Of a DNA stretch of 64,000 nt, positions 47,077 through 56,171 are shown piece after piece. The notes below the pieces were generated by a model. That model did no database searches. It was not told where the DNA came from and saw nothing but the letters and a program-made list of their open reading frames with translations. The stretch's first letter is position 1, and every line of letters begins with the position of its first letter. This DNA is from Cupriavidus sp. EM10. Lineage in GTDB: Bacteria; Pseudomonadota; Gammaproteobacteria; Burkholderiales; Burkholderiaceae. The DNA lies in the NCBI RefSeq assembly GCF_018729255.1, contig NZ_CP076060.1, forward strand, positions 806,001 through 870,000, in the 5' to 3' direction. The position numbers were made by a program, and so were the translations under genes.

Positions 47077-48105
47077 ATGGTCAACACCTTCCCGGCCGCC
47101 CCGCGTGCGGCCTTCGCTTCCACATGGCTGCGCCGCCTGGCTGGCGTGGCCGTCGCGCTGGCGGCCGGCATCACGGTCAGCGGCGCCGCCATGGCGTCGG
47201 GCACGGCGTGGCCGCAGCGCGCGGTCTCGGTCGTGGTGCCGTTCCCGGCCGGCGGGTCCACCGACACCATCGCGCGCCTGCTGGCCCAGCCGCTCAACGA
47301 GAAGCTCGGCCAGCCGTTCGTGGTCGACAACCGCCCGGGTGCCACCGGTGCCATCGGCGCAACGTTCGTCAAGCGTGCCCCGGCTGATGGCTACACGATG
47401 CTGGTGGCGTCGATTGGCGTTTTTGCGGTGAATCCGTTCCTGCAGAAGAACCTGCAGTACGACCCGGCCAAGGATTTCGACTTGCTGACGGTTGCGGTGC
47501 GGGCGCCAAACGTGCTGGTCGCCAATCCGAACTTTCCGGCCAAGTCGCTGCAGGAACTGGTGGCGTACATGAAGAAGAACCCGGGCAAGGTGTCGTTTGC
47601 CAGCTCTGGCGCCGGTTCGTCCGACCATCTGACCGCCGCGCTGTTCTGGCAGAAGAGCGGGACCGAGGGCCTGCACGTGCCCTACAAGGGCGGTGCGCCG
47701 GCCATCTCCGACCTGCTGGCGGGTCAGGTGGATGTGTCGTTCCAGAACATCAACGCGGTGCTGCAGCACATCCGCACCGGCAAGCTCAAGGCGCTGGCCG
47801 TGACGTCCGACAAGCGCTCGGTGGTGCTTCCGAATGTGCCGACCATGGCCGAGGGCGGTGTCAAGGACGTGGACGTGTATTCGTGGCAGGGCGTGGCCGC
47901 GCCCAAGGGGCTGCCGGCGGATGTGAAAACCCGCCTGCATGGCGCCATCGTCGGCGCGCTGAAGGACACTGGCATGCAAAAGAAGCTCAGCGAGCAGGGC
48001 TTCGAGGTCGTCGCCAATACGCCAGAACAGTTCGTGGAGTTCGAGAACCAGGAACTCAAGCGCTGGAAAACCGTGATCGAACAGGGCAAGATTACCGCCG
48101 AATGA
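47077..48105 (+). CDS. TctC/Bug-family periplasmic receptor (glucarate cluster)
   Basis: This 342-aa receptor of the tripartite tricarboxylate family has a signal peptide ending SGAAMASG. The Bug core is VVVPFPAGGSTDTIARLLAQ and FVVDNRPGATGAIGA. RBS AGGAGA precedes ATG 47077. It lies 95 bases after gudD with no terminator between, so it may bind glucarate or galactarate. No TctAB genes are adjacent. Confidence 0.86.
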   Translation: MVNTFPAAPRAAFASTWLRRLAGVAVALAAGITVSGAAMASGTAWPQRAVSVVVPFPAGGSTDTIARLLAQPLNEKLGQPFVVDNRPGATGAIGATFVKRAPADGYTMLVASIGVFAVNPFLQKNLQYDPAKDFDLLTVAVRAPNVLVANPNFPAKSLQELVAYMKKNPGKVSFASSGAGSSDHLTAALFWQKSGTEGLHVPYKGGAPAISDLLAGQVDVSFQNINAVLQHIRTGKLKALAVTSDKRSVVLPNVPTMAEGGVKDVDVYSWQGVAAPKGLPADVKTRLHGAIVGALKDTGMQKKLSEQGFEVVANTPEQFVEFENQELKRWKTVIEQGKITAE

Positions 48106-48161
48106 CATCGCCGGCCGCGCCAGCGGCATCGACTGACAGATTCCCGTTGTGGAAGCCTTGA

Positions 48162-48186
48162 CCCCGCCTTGCAGGCGGGGTTTTCG
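48162..48186 (+). terminator. Rho-independent terminator after the TctC receptor gene
   Basis: CCCCGCC / GGCGGGG around TTGCA, followed by TTTTCG. It ends the gudD-tctC transcript. Confidence 0.88.
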
Positions 48187-48303
48187 TTTGGGACGGCGGT
48201 TTCGAAACGCCAGGATTTCGCTCTTTTACGATTGATGTAAGCAGGCCTTTGGCCCATTTTTCTGGATCGGCAAGTTCGCCGACTTGTGACGCTATCTGGA
48301 GAA

Positions 48304-48987
48304 ATGGAAGTGAGGAACCTGAAGAGCTGTTGCCTGGCCGGCATCGTGGCCGCCATGGGTTTGGCCGGTTGTGCCACCGAGACGTCGACCGCCCTGCCGG
48401 TGCAGAAGGTGGAAAGCGCGAGCCGCCCTTATCACGGCGTGCGCACTCCCATCGCCGTGGGCAAGTTCGACAATCGCTCCAACTACATGCGCGGCGTGTT
48501 CTCGGACGGGATCGACCGTCTGAGCGGCCAGGCCAAGACCAGCCTGGTGACCCACCTGCAGCAGACCAACCGCTTCAACGTGCTCGAGCGCGAGAACCTC
48601 GACGAAATCAAGCGCGAAGCCACCATCAAGAAACAGGCCCAGAAGTTGAAGGGCGCCGATTTCGTCGTGACTGGCGATATCACCGAGTTCGGCCGCAAGG
48701 AAGTGGGCGACGCGCAGCTGTTCGGCATCCTGGGCCGTGGCCGCGAGCAGGTAGCCTACGCCAAGGTGAGCCTGAACATCGTCAACATCAATACCTCGGA
48801 AGTCGTCTATGCCACGCAGGGCGCCGGCGAATACAAGCTGTCGAACCGCGAGGTGATCGGTTTTGGCGGAACGGCTAGCTACGACTCCACGCTCAACGGC
48901 AAGGTGATGGACCTGGCCATGCGCGAGGCCGTCAACAACATGGTCAACGCGATCGAAAGCGGCGCCTGGAAGCCGTCCCAGCAGTAA
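48304..48987 (+). CDS. CsgG/HfaB-family lipoprotein
   Basis: This 227-aa outer-membrane-type lipoprotein precursor has signal and lipobox (AAMGLAGC). A CsgG-like domain follows (VGKFDNRSNYMRGVFSD, LVTHLQQTNRFNVLERENLDEI, VTGDITEFG). It is first in a three-lipoprotein operon matching the neisserial GNA1162 locus. Start codons are uncertain: ATG 48304 has GGAGA immediately ahead, while GTG 48313 has better spacing. Confidence 0.85.
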   Translation: MEVRNLKSCCLAGIVAAMGLAGCATETSTALPVQKVESASRPYHGVRTPIAVGKFDNRSNYMRGVFSDGIDRLSGQAKTSLVTHLQQTNRFNVLERENLDEIKREATIKKQAQKLKGADFVVTGDITEFGRKEVGDAQLFGILGRGREQVAYAKVSLNIVNINTSEVVYATQGAGEYKLSNREVIGFGGTASYDSTLNGKVMDLAMREAVNNMVNAIESGAWKPSQQ

Positions 48988-49019
48988 GTCTTCCCCAACA
49001 GCAGAAGCGAGAAAAAACA

Positions 49020-49444
49020 ATGAAGCCATGGGTCACGCTGCGCAATGCAGCGTTCTTGTCGGCGGCCGGCCTGCTGGCCGGCTGTGCCGGTCCGCAGTCC
49101 ATGTACCAATGGGAGGGCTACCAGTCGCAGGTCTACGAATACTTCAAGGGCGAATCGAAGGAAGCGCAGATCACCGCGCTCGAGGGCGGCCTGGAAAAGA
49201 TCAAGGCAAAGGGCGGCGCGGTGCCCCCGGGCTATCACGCCCAGCTTGGCATGCTCTACCTGAACGTGGGCAAGGGCGACCAGATGGTCAAGGAATTCCA
49301 GACCGAGAAGTCGCTGTTTCCCGAATCCGCGCCGTACATGGATTTCCTGATGCGCAACATGAAGACCGACGAGCGCAAGGAAGTTGGCGCCGCTGCGCCG
49401 CCGGCCACGGCGACGTCTGACGTGACTGGGGGAGTACCAAATGA
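49020..49444 (+). CDS. DUF4810 lipoprotein, likely 3' frameshift
   Basis: Small lipoprotein (lipobox LLAGC) with a helical, TPR-like body (YQSQVYEYFKGESKEAQI, PPGYHAQLGMLYLNVGKGDQM). In the printed sequence the ORF runs on to 49595, overlapping the next gene by 155 bases. One missing G in the run at 49428-49432 would instead give a stop at 49442-49444 (GGSTK), an ATGATG-type overlap with the next start. That end is used here. The partner genes are CsgG-like and DUF799. Confidence 0.78.
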
Positions 49445-50097
49445 TGCGTCGCATGCTGACCCGTATTGCTACCCTCGGCACCGTCTTGCTGTTCGCCGGC
49501 TGCGCCGTGCCGACCGGGCAGATGGACTACGCGGCGTTCAAGGCTTCGCGCCCAAGATCGATCGTGGTGCTGCCGCCGCTGAACGAGTCGCCTGATATCA
49601 AGGCGACGTACGCGATGCTGTCGCAGACCACGTATCCGCTGGCGGAGTCGGGCTACTACGTGCTGCCGGTGGCGCTGGTCGATGAAACCTTCCGCCAGAA
49701 CGGCCTGACCGTCCCCGGCGACATCCACACCGTGCCCGTGCCCAAGCTGCGCGAGATCTTCGGCGCCGACGCTGCGCTGTACGTGACCGTGACTGACTAC
49801 GGCTCGCGCTACCAGGTGCTGAGCAGCGTGACCCGCGTGGCGGCCAACGCCAGGCTGGTCGACCTGAAGACTGGCGACGAGCTGTGGAGCGGCACGGCGG
49901 TAGCGGCCAACGACAGTGGCAACAGCGGCGGCGGCCTGATCGGCATGCTGGTCACCGCGGCGATCAACCAGGCAGTGAATCACGCGACGGACGCCAGCTA
50001 TCCCTTGGCCGGTACCGCCAGCGCACGCCTGCTGTCGGCGGGCACGCGCAACGGCATCCTGTACGGTCCGCGCTCGCCGAAATATCAGTCGGACTGA
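49441..50097 (+). CDS. DUF799 (GNA1162-type) lipoprotein
   Basis: This 218-aa lipoprotein precursor (lipobox LLFAGC) has the DUF799 fold seen in meningococcal GNA1162. SIVVLPPLNESPDIKATYAMLS and GADAALYVTVTDYGSRYQV are distinctive. Structure-based work relates this fold to TolB/CsgG-like domains. With the two upstream lipoproteins it probably forms an outer-membrane complex. The function is not known. Confidence 0.88.
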   Translation: MMRRMLTRIATLGTVLLFAGCAVPTGQMDYAAFKASRPRSIVVLPPLNESPDIKATYAMLSQTTYPLAESGYYVLPVALVDETFRQNGLTVPGDIHTVPVPKLREIFGADAALYVTVTDYGSRYQVLSSVTRVAANARLVDLKTGDELWSGTAVAANDSGNSGGGLIGMLVTAAINQAVNHATDASYPLAGTASARLLSAGTRNGILYGPRSPKYQSD

Positions 50098-50110
50098 GCC
50101 CGATCAGCTT

Positions 50111-50175
50111 GATCGGACAACAAAAATGCCGCAACACGTGGCTCCACGTCGGAGCGGTGTTGCGGCATTTTTCTT
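50111..50175. terminator. Strong bidirectional terminator
   Basis: AAAAATGCCGCAACAC pairs with GTGTTGCGGCATTTTT around a 20-base loop. It ends the lipoprotein operon and, in reverse, the tRNA-Ser transcript. Confidence 0.92.
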
Positions 50176-50178
50176 GTC

Positions 50179-50268
50179 TGGCGGAAGCGGTGAGATTCGA
50201 ACTCACGGATGGGTCACCCCATCGGCAGTTTTCAAGACTGCTGCCTTAAACCACTCGGCCACGCTTCC
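50179..50268 (-). tRNA. tRNA-Ser (UGA anticodon)
   Basis: The minus strand folds as a type II tRNA. Acceptor GGAAGCG pairs with CGCTTCC, the long variable arm is GATGGGGTGACCCATC and the T-loop is GTTCGAATC. Encoded CCA ends the gene. The anticodon loop CTTGAAA has TGA at 50234-50232. Confidence 0.97.
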
Positions 50269-50585
50269 ATTTGGATGGTGCCGGGCGCTGTGACGCGTCG
50301 TGCGTTATGCCCGGCCGCGCATTATACAAGGTCGCGGCACCGGACAGGGTGCCGCGTATCAAGCGCATGTCGGGTGACATGGTTGACGAGTCCATGACTG
50401 CGCCAGCCGGGATGCGCCGGGGACTGGCAAAATGTCGGTGTTTGTCGGACAGCGCGGAACCATGTTGGCGCGTTAAGGTTCCTACAGAGGACGATTTGCG
50501 GGCGGATGCCATGGCACGCACGCCGCGCCGGATCACCTTTTCAAACAGCCCAACGGCTTCAAGCGCTTTTTAGAGGAGAGTTCTC
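50269..50585. other. 317-base intergenic region
   Basis: It holds the tRNA-Ser promoter on the minus strand. The remainder reads toward the lipoprotein gene at 50586 and must hold its promoter, but no convincing -35/-10 pair is visible. A GAGGAGAG sequence five bases before 50586 is that gene's ribosome binding site. No other gene is seen. Confidence 0.5.
50321..50326 (-). promoter_or_regulatory. -10 element of tRNA-Ser
   Basis: TTGTATAAT on the minus strand, a perfect -10, about 50 bases ahead of the tRNA. The expected -35 position is weak. Confidence 0.5.
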
Positions 50586-51124
50586 ATGCAGGAACAATTC
50601 AAGAACACCCAGGACACCCCCGGTCGTGGCTGGCCCTAGGCAGCCTGGGCGCACTGGCACTGGCCGCCGGCCTGGCCGGTTGTGCGCAGCCGGGCTACGG
50701 CGGTTACGGCAACTACAACACATCGCCGCCTCCGCAGGCGTACCAGCAGCCGGGCACCAACAGCTACCAGGCGCCGGCCGGTTCGGTATTTACCGGACGC
50801 GTGGAATCGATCGAGCCGATCCAGAACACGCAGGGTAGCTCGGGCATCCTGGGCACCGTGATCGGCGGTGCGGCAGGCGGCCTGCTGGGCCACCAGGTCG
50901 GCGGTGGGCGCGGACAGACCGCCGCGACGATCGTCGGTGCCGTGGGTGGCGCAGTGGCTGGTAACCAGATCGAGAAGCGCGCCGGCAGCAATACGTCGAC
51001 GGCCTATCGCGTGAACGTGCGGCTCGACGATGGCCGCGTCGCGACGGTGACGCAAAGCAATCTCGGCAACCTGCGCGTGGGTGACCGCGCCCGCGTGGCC
51101 AACGACATGGCGACGCCGTACTGA
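50586..51124 (+). CDS. Glycine-zipper 2TM (SlyB/OsmB-like) lipoprotein, frameshifted
   Basis: The gene begins MQEQFKNTQDTPGR, then the frame hits TAG at 50638. Restoring one base near 50625 gives WLALGSLGALALAAGLAGC, a lipoprotein signal. A Tyr/Gln-rich linker follows (YGNYNTSPPPQAYQQPG). The glycine zipper is GTVIGGAAGGLLGHQVGGG / IVGAVGGAVAG. These proteins sit in the outer membrane and affect envelope integrity. RBS GAGGAG precedes the ATG. The corrected length is about 179 aa. Confidence 0.82.
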
Positions 51125-51148
51125 TCGGCCAGCGACCGCAGCACATAG

Positions 51149-51186
51149 TAAAAGCGCCACACCTGTTGAGGGTGTGGCGCTTTTTG
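51149..51186 (+). terminator. Rho-independent terminator after the glycine-zipper gene
   Basis: AAAAGCGCCACACC / GGTGTGGCGCTTTTT around TGTTGA. It is also in position to terminate the convergent hemW transcript. Confidence 0.92.
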
Positions 51187-51225
51187 TCGGCGCCTGGTTG
51201 GCGTCGTCGAATGGCTACGTCGCGC

Positions 51226-52490
51226 TCAATCCTTCAGGAACATCTCCTGCAGGTCATTGAGGAACCGGCGGCCCAGTTCGGTGGGCTTGATCATGGTGGG
51301 GTCTGCTTCGAGCAGGCCTTTCTTTTCGGCGGCGGCCAGTTGCTTGCCGATGGTGTGCAGGGGCAGGCCGGTGTAGTCGTGGAAGCTCGATGCGGGCACG
51401 CCGTCGGTCAGCCGCAGCGCGTTCAGCATGAACTCGAACGGCAGTTCGTCGGCACCCACTTCGCGGGCTTCCTGCACGGCATTGCCGGCCATCGCCTGTT
51501 CCATATAGGTGGCCGGGTGCTTGTGGCGCATCTGCCGCAGGATCCGGTTCGGAAACGACAGCTTGCCGTGCGCACCGGCACCGATGCCCAGGTAGTCGCC
51601 GAAACGCCAATAATTGAGGTTGTGCTTCGCCTCCCGATGCGGTCGGGCATAGGCCGATGTTTCGTAATGGCGAAAGTCCGCCTGCGCCGTGCGGGCCTCG
51701 ATGATGTCCTGCATCTCGTAGGCAATGTCCTCGTCGGGCAGGGCCGGCGGATACTTCGCGAACAGCGTGTTGGGCTCCAGCGTCAGGTGATAGAGCGAGA
51801 GGTGCGTGGTGCCGTAAGCCAGCGCTGCCTCCAGGTCGCGCACACATTCGTCGATGGTCTGGCCCGGCAGCGCGTACATCAGGTCCAGGTTGACGTTATC
51901 GAAGTGCTTCAGCGCGATGTCGATGGCCGCGCGGGCCTCGCGCTCGCCATGGATGCGCCCCAGCGCCTGCAGGTGCCGGTCGTCGAAGCTCTGGATGCCG
52001 ATCGACAGCCGGTTGATGCCACTGGCGCGATAGCTCGCAAAGCGCTCGGCCTCGAACGTGCCGGGATTGGCCTCCATCGTGATCTCGGCATCGGCGTCCA
52101 GCGGCAGCAGGGCGCGGATATCGGACAGCAGGCGATCCATGCCAGCCGCCGACAGCAGGCTGGGCGTCCCGCCGCCGATGAACACCGTATGCACGGGACG
52201 GCCCCACACCAGCGGCAGCGACTGTTCCAGGTCGGCGCGCAGTGCGTCAAGGTAGATGTCCTCGGGATGTCGTGGCTGTCGTTCTTGCCCGGCGCCGCGT
52301 GCGAGTTGAAATCGCAGTACGGGCACTTGCGCACGCACCACGGAATATGGACATAAAGCGATAGCGGCGGCGAGCCGGGCAGGGCGATCTGGCCCGGCTT
52401 GAGCCAGAGCTGCTGGTTGCCGGCCGGCGACACTTGAGTCGGCATGGCTTCGGCCGGCTTGCTGCTGCCGGCGGGGATGATCGGGATCAT
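51226..52490 (-). CDS. hemW: HemW, radical SAM heme chaperone, frameshifted
   Basis: HemW binds heme and a 4Fe-4S cluster. It resembles oxygen-independent coproporphyrinogen oxidase but lacks that activity. The N-terminal frame carries the cluster motif in YVHIPWCVRKCPYC and runs to HDIP. The main frame continues EDIYLDALRADLEQ with GGGTPSLL and HNLNYW, the last a HemW marker. One missing base near 52264 explains the break. The start MIPIIPAG overlaps the rdgB stop. MPTQVSPAG at 52445 is an alternative. The corrected length is about 421 aa. Confidence 0.88.
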
Positions 52491-53101
52491 GCGCCTGCCT
52501 TGATGCTTGCCGCCTGCAGCCGCGCCACCAGCCCCTGCAGGGCCAGCGCGCGATGGCTGATGTTGTTTTTCTCGTCGGCCGTCAGCTCGGCGGCGGTCTT
52601 GCCGATGCGCGGCAGCAGGAAGTGCGGGTCGTAGCCAAAGCCGCCGGCGCCGCGCGGGGCGTCCACCACTTCGCCGGCCCAGGTGCCTTCGGCAATGATC
52701 GGGCGCGGATCGTCGGCATGGCGCACCAGCACCAGCACGCAGTAATAGTGGGCGTGGCGGTTCAGCTTGCCGGCCAGTTGCGAGATCAGGTGCGCATTGT
52801 TGGCGGCATCGGACTTCGGCTTGCCCACCATCTGGGCGTAGCGGGCCGAATAGACGCCGGGCGCGCCGTCGAGGGCGTCGACGCAGATGCCCGAGTCATC
52901 GGCCAGCGCCGGCATGCCCGCCAGGCGGCTGGCATGGCGGGCCTTGGCCAGCGCGTTCTCGACGAACGTGACGAACGGCTCCTCGGCTTCGGGAATGCCA
53001 AGCTCGCCCTGCGGCACGACGTCGAAGCCGAGCGGCGACAACAGGGCGCTGAACTCGCGCACCTTGCCGGCGTTGTTGGAGGCCAGGACCAGGCGTTGCA
53101 T
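52487..53101 (-). CDS. rdgB: XTP/dITP diphosphatase RdgB
   Basis: RdgB hydrolyses noncanonical purine triphosphates (dITP, XTP) to keep them out of nucleic acids. The 204-aa protein starts MQRLVLASNNAGKVREF and contains LADDSGICVDALDGAPGVYSAR and the GFGYDPHFLLP specificity loop. A GGGAGGG site precedes ATG 53101. It lies just after rph, as often in proteobacteria. Confidence 0.95.
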   Translation of the reverse strand: MQRLVLASNNAGKVREFSALLSPLGFDVVPQGELGIPEAEEPFVTFVENALAKARHASRLAGMPALADDSGICVDALDGAPGVYSARYAQMVGKPKSDAANNAHLISQLAGKLNRHAHYYCVLVLVRHADDPRPIIAEGTWAGEVVDAPRGAGGFGYDPHFLLPRIGKTAAELTADEKNNISHRALALQGLVARLQAASIKAGA

Positions 53102-53120
53102 CGTCAATCCCTCCCGCGAA

Positions 53121-53837
53121 TCAGAGGCCAAGCGCCTGCTTCTGGTGGCGCACCAGATCGGCGATGCCGGCTTCGGCCAGGCGCGTCATGGCGTCGAGGT
53201 CGGCGCGGCTGAAGGGTACACCCTCGGCCGTGCCCTGGACTTCGACAAAGCCGCCGCTGCCGGTCATCACCACGTTCATGTCGGTGTCGCAGTTGCTGTC
53301 CTCGGCGTAGTCGAGGTCGAGCACCGGCACGCCGTCGACCATGCCTACGGACACCGCGGCCACGAAGTCGCGGATCGGGCTGGCCGGGATCAGGCCGTCG
53401 CGCAGCATGGTGCTGACGGCGTCATGGGCGGCCACGAAGGCGCCCGTGATGGCGGCCGTGCGCGTGCCGCCGTCGGCCTGCAGCACGTCGCAATCAAGGT
53501 GGATCGTATATTCGCCAAGCGCGGCCAGATCGAACACCGAGCGCATGGCGCGGCCGATCAGGCGCTGGATTTCCTGGGTGCGGCCGGTCTGCTTGCCACG
53601 GGCGGCCTCGCGGTCCGAACGCGTGTGCGTGGCGCGCGGCAGCATGCCGTATTCTGCGGTGACCCAGCCTTCGCCGCTGCCCTTCTTGTGCGGCGGCACC
53701 TTGGCCAGCACGCTGGCCGTGCACAGCACCTTGGTATCGCCAAAGGCACTCAGCACCGCGCCTTCGGCATGGCGGGTGTAGTGACGGGTCAGGCTGATGG
53801 GTCGCAGCGCGTGGGCCGCGCGTCCGCTGGGTCGCAT
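53121..53837 (-). CDS. rph: Ribonuclease PH
   Basis: RNase PH is a phosphorolytic 3'-exoribonuclease that trims tRNA 3' ends. The 238-aa product opens [33 protein letters not shown]. It also contains [15 protein letters not shown] and [16 protein letters not shown], the phosphate-binding and catalytic parts. The usual length and context (rdgB downstream) support the call. Confidence 0.95.
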   Translation of the reverse strand: MRPSGRAAHALRPISLTRHYTRHAEGAVLSAFGDTKVLCTASVLAKVPPHKKGSGEGWVTAEYGMLPRATHTRSDREAARGKQTGRTQEIQRLIGRAMRSVFDLAALGEYTIHLDCDVLQADGGTRTAAITGAFVAAHDAVSTMLRDGLIPASPIRDFVAAVSVGMVDGVPVLDLDYAEDSNCDTDMNVVMTGSGGFVEVQGTAEGVPFSRADLDAMTRLAEAGIADLVRHQKQALGL

Positions 53838-53918
53838 GGGGAATCTTTCGTTGGAATCGGGTGAGACCGCGATTCTAACGCCGACAGGCGCATCGTGCGC
53901 CCGCCGGTGTCCCCGCCG

Positions 53919-54833
53919 CTAACGCATCAGGTTCGAGGTCTTGTCGATGGCTGCCCGGATTTCGGCGATCGAGCGCTCGATTTCTTCCTCGGACAGCAGG
54001 TCGGTCTCGGTGCCCGTGCGTTCCAGGATCGACGTCGTGAAGGCGTTCAGCGGCAGCGTGTCGGTCAGCACCGCTTCCTCGTTGGTCACGGTGGCGTCCG
54101 CTTCCCACATCATGGCGATGGCTGTGGTGTTGTCGGCACCTTCGCCGGCATTGGCCAGCGCCTGCTCGATCAGGTCGGGGATGGCATGCACCACCGACAG
54201 GTGCGTCACCTTGTCGACGATGACCTTTTCATCCAGCACGCCCCACAGGCCGTCGGAACACAGCAGCGCCACGTCGCCCGGCTCAAGCCGCACCGGGCCG
54301 CCGATGTCGATCAGCGGCAGGTTGGGCGATCCCAGGCAGTTGTAGAGCTTGTTGCGTTCGGGGTGGTTGGCCACTTCCATCGGCAGCACGCGCTCCTGCT
54401 GCAGCAGATTCTCGATCTTCGAGTGATCGCGCGTGCGCGTCAGCAGCGCTGCCTTGCGCATCAGGTAGAAGCGCGAATCGCCGGCGTGGGCCCAGTGGAT
54501 CTGGCCGTTCTGGATCAGGCAGCAGACCACCGTGGTGCGCGGGACGTCGGCCAGCTTGTTGGCTTCCGCGTAGCGATGGATCTCGCGGTGCGCCAGCATG
54601 ACCGTGTCCTGCAGGAAGTCGGCGGGGTTGCGGATCGACGGGCGGGCCTGCGACTGGAACTGGCGCGCCAGCGTCTGCAGTGCCTGTTGCGCGGCGACCT
54701 CGCCAAAGGCGTGGCCGCCCAGGCCGTCGGCCAGCACCATCAGCAGGGCGTCGCGCGTGAAGCAGTAGCCCATGCGGTCCTGGTTGATCCGGCGGCCGCC
54801 TTTCCGGCTTTCCTGGTAGACGGAGAATCGCAT
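53919..54833 (-). CDS. PP2C-family Ser/Thr protein phosphatase
   Basis: This 304-aa cytosolic phosphatase has the PP2C metal motifs: NQDRMG, LADGLGGHAFGE, GDSRFYL, CSDGLWGVLD and ADNTTAI. It removes phosphate from Ser/Thr, most simply reversing the kinase encoded 27 bases upstream. The C-terminal 60 residues are acidic and outside the catalytic fold. No secretion-system genes accompany the pair. Confidence 0.9.
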   Translation of the reverse strand: MRFSVYQESRKGGRRINQDRMGYCFTRDALLMVLADGLGGHAFGEVAAQQALQTLARQFQSQARPSIRNPADFLQDTVMLAHREIHRYAEANKLADVPRTTVVCCLIQNGQIHWAHAGDSRFYLMRKAALLTRTRDHSKIENLLQQERVLPMEVANHPERNKLYNCLGSPNLPLIDIGGPVRLEPGDVALLCSDGLWGVLDEKVIVDKVTHLSVVHAIPDLIEQALANAGEGADNTTAIAMMWEADATVTNEEAVLTDTLPLNAFTTSILERTGTETDLLSEEEIERSIAEIRAAIDKTSNLMR

Positions 54834-54860
54834 TGCGGTAATTCGTGTCGGGTTCGTGCG

Positions 54861-55949
54861 TTAGTCGCCGCTTCGGCCGGTTTCCTCGGCGTGGGCGGGC
54901 TTTCCGGCGGTCGGCTTGTCGAGGTTCCTGTCTTCGCGGCGGCGCAGCAGCGTCATGAAGCGGCTGGTGGCATTGAGGCGCTCCGTGGCCGGCGCCACCG
55001 GGGCGCTGGCGGCCGCGGCGGCGGATTGCTCGCCCAGCGCGTTGCTCTGGTCGCGGAGCTCCTTCTGGAGCCGGAACACGCTCTGTGGCCGTTCCGACGG
55101 CGTCAGGCGCAGGCACCATTCGACCAGGTCGACCAGGCCGTTGGTGTAGGTGGCGCGCAGCCGCGAGAACGATTCGGCCATGCGGTCTTCCTTCTCGCGC
55201 TGGTTGGCCTCCTGCGGCGGCATGCCGGCCATGCACGCGTAGAGCGTGGCGCCCAGGCTGTAGATATCGGTCCACGGACCCAGTTCGGAATGCTTGCCAT
55301 AGAGCTCGGGCGCCGCGAAGCCGGGGGTGTACATCGGCTGGAAGCGCGCGTTTTCCATGGTCAGGATCTGACGGGCGGCGCCGAAATCGAGCAGGATGGG
55401 CGATTCGTCCTCGCGCAGGTAGATGTTGCCGGGCTTGATGTCCAGGTGCAGCAGCTTGTGAATATGCACTTCGCGCAGGCCGCTCATCAGGTCGTGGAAG
55501 ACCTTGCGGATGAAGCGCTCGCGCAGCACCTTGGGCTTGCCCTGCTGCCGGGCCTGCAGGATATGCTCCTGCAGCGTCTTGCCCAGTTCGTAGTTCATCA
55601 CCATGTAGACGGTGGAGTTCTCGCGGAAGAAGTTCACCACGCGAACCACGCTCGGGTGCGAAATACGGGCCAGCGACCGGCCTTCCTCGAAGAAATACTT
55701 GAGGCCAAGGCGGAACGAGGCGGCGTTTTCGTCGGGAACGACCGGAATCAGCTCGCCGGGGCTGCGGCGGGCCAGCGAGGACGGCAGATATTCCTTGATG
55801 GCAACCGGTGCGCCGGTCTCGTCGGTGGCAAGGTAGACGAAACTGAACCCCCCGCTGGCCAACTTCTTTACAATACGGTAGTTGGCAAGCAGCGTGCCGA
55901 TAGGGAGCGGCGCGCTCTTGGGTTGGTTGGCGCCCTTGGACTCTGTCAT
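54861..55949 (-). CDS. Eukaryote-like Ser/Thr protein kinase
   Basis: This 362-aa Hanks-type kinase has glycine loop LASGGFSFVYLA, lysine VAIKEYLP, catalytic loop HLDIKPGN, DFG in LLDFGAAR and APE in FAAPELYG. No transmembrane helix is evident, so it is cytosolic. The last 80 residues are Ala/Arg rich. It probably phosphorylates targets that the neighbouring PP2C dephosphorylates. The targets are unknown. Confidence 0.9.
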   Translation of the reverse strand: MTESKGANQPKSAPLPIGTLLANYRIVKKLASGGFSFVYLATDETGAPVAIKEYLPSSLARRSPGELIPVVPDENAASFRLGLKYFFEEGRSLARISHPSVVRVVNFFRENSTVYMVMNYELGKTLQEHILQARQQGKPKVLRERFIRKVFHDLMSGLREVHIHKLLHLDIKPGNIYLREDESPILLDFGAARQILTMENARFQPMYTPGFAAPELYGKHSELGPWTDIYSLGATLYACMAGMPPQEANQREKEDRMAESFSRLRATYTNGLVDLVEWCLRLTPSERPQSVFRLQKELRDQSNALGEQSAAAAASAPVAPATERLNATSRFMTLLRRREDRNLDKPTAGKPAHAEETGRSGD

Positions 55950-56171
55950 AGGATTCGGGACCTCATTTGCTCCCGGATTCTCCGGGCTAATCGGTCACTT
56001 GTAAAGAAATCATTAGCGGGGACTGTTGCCAAAACTCCGCGCTTTCCGACCGCCGCTTTCCCATTGATTTTTCGGGCGATTTACCGCCTGCAAGGCCGCG
56101 CTGGCCGGGCCTCCGGCCCTGGTTTTCGCACCGAATCCCGATTTTTCGACTCTTTCGCGAGATTAACGACG

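Noticed and set aside
53895..56171. A plus-strand open frame of about 760 codons ahead of YicC
   Set aside because: It is antisense to the kinase and PP2C genes, both of which have intact motifs. High GC keeps opposite frames open. YicC starts at the conserved MIHSMTGYG.
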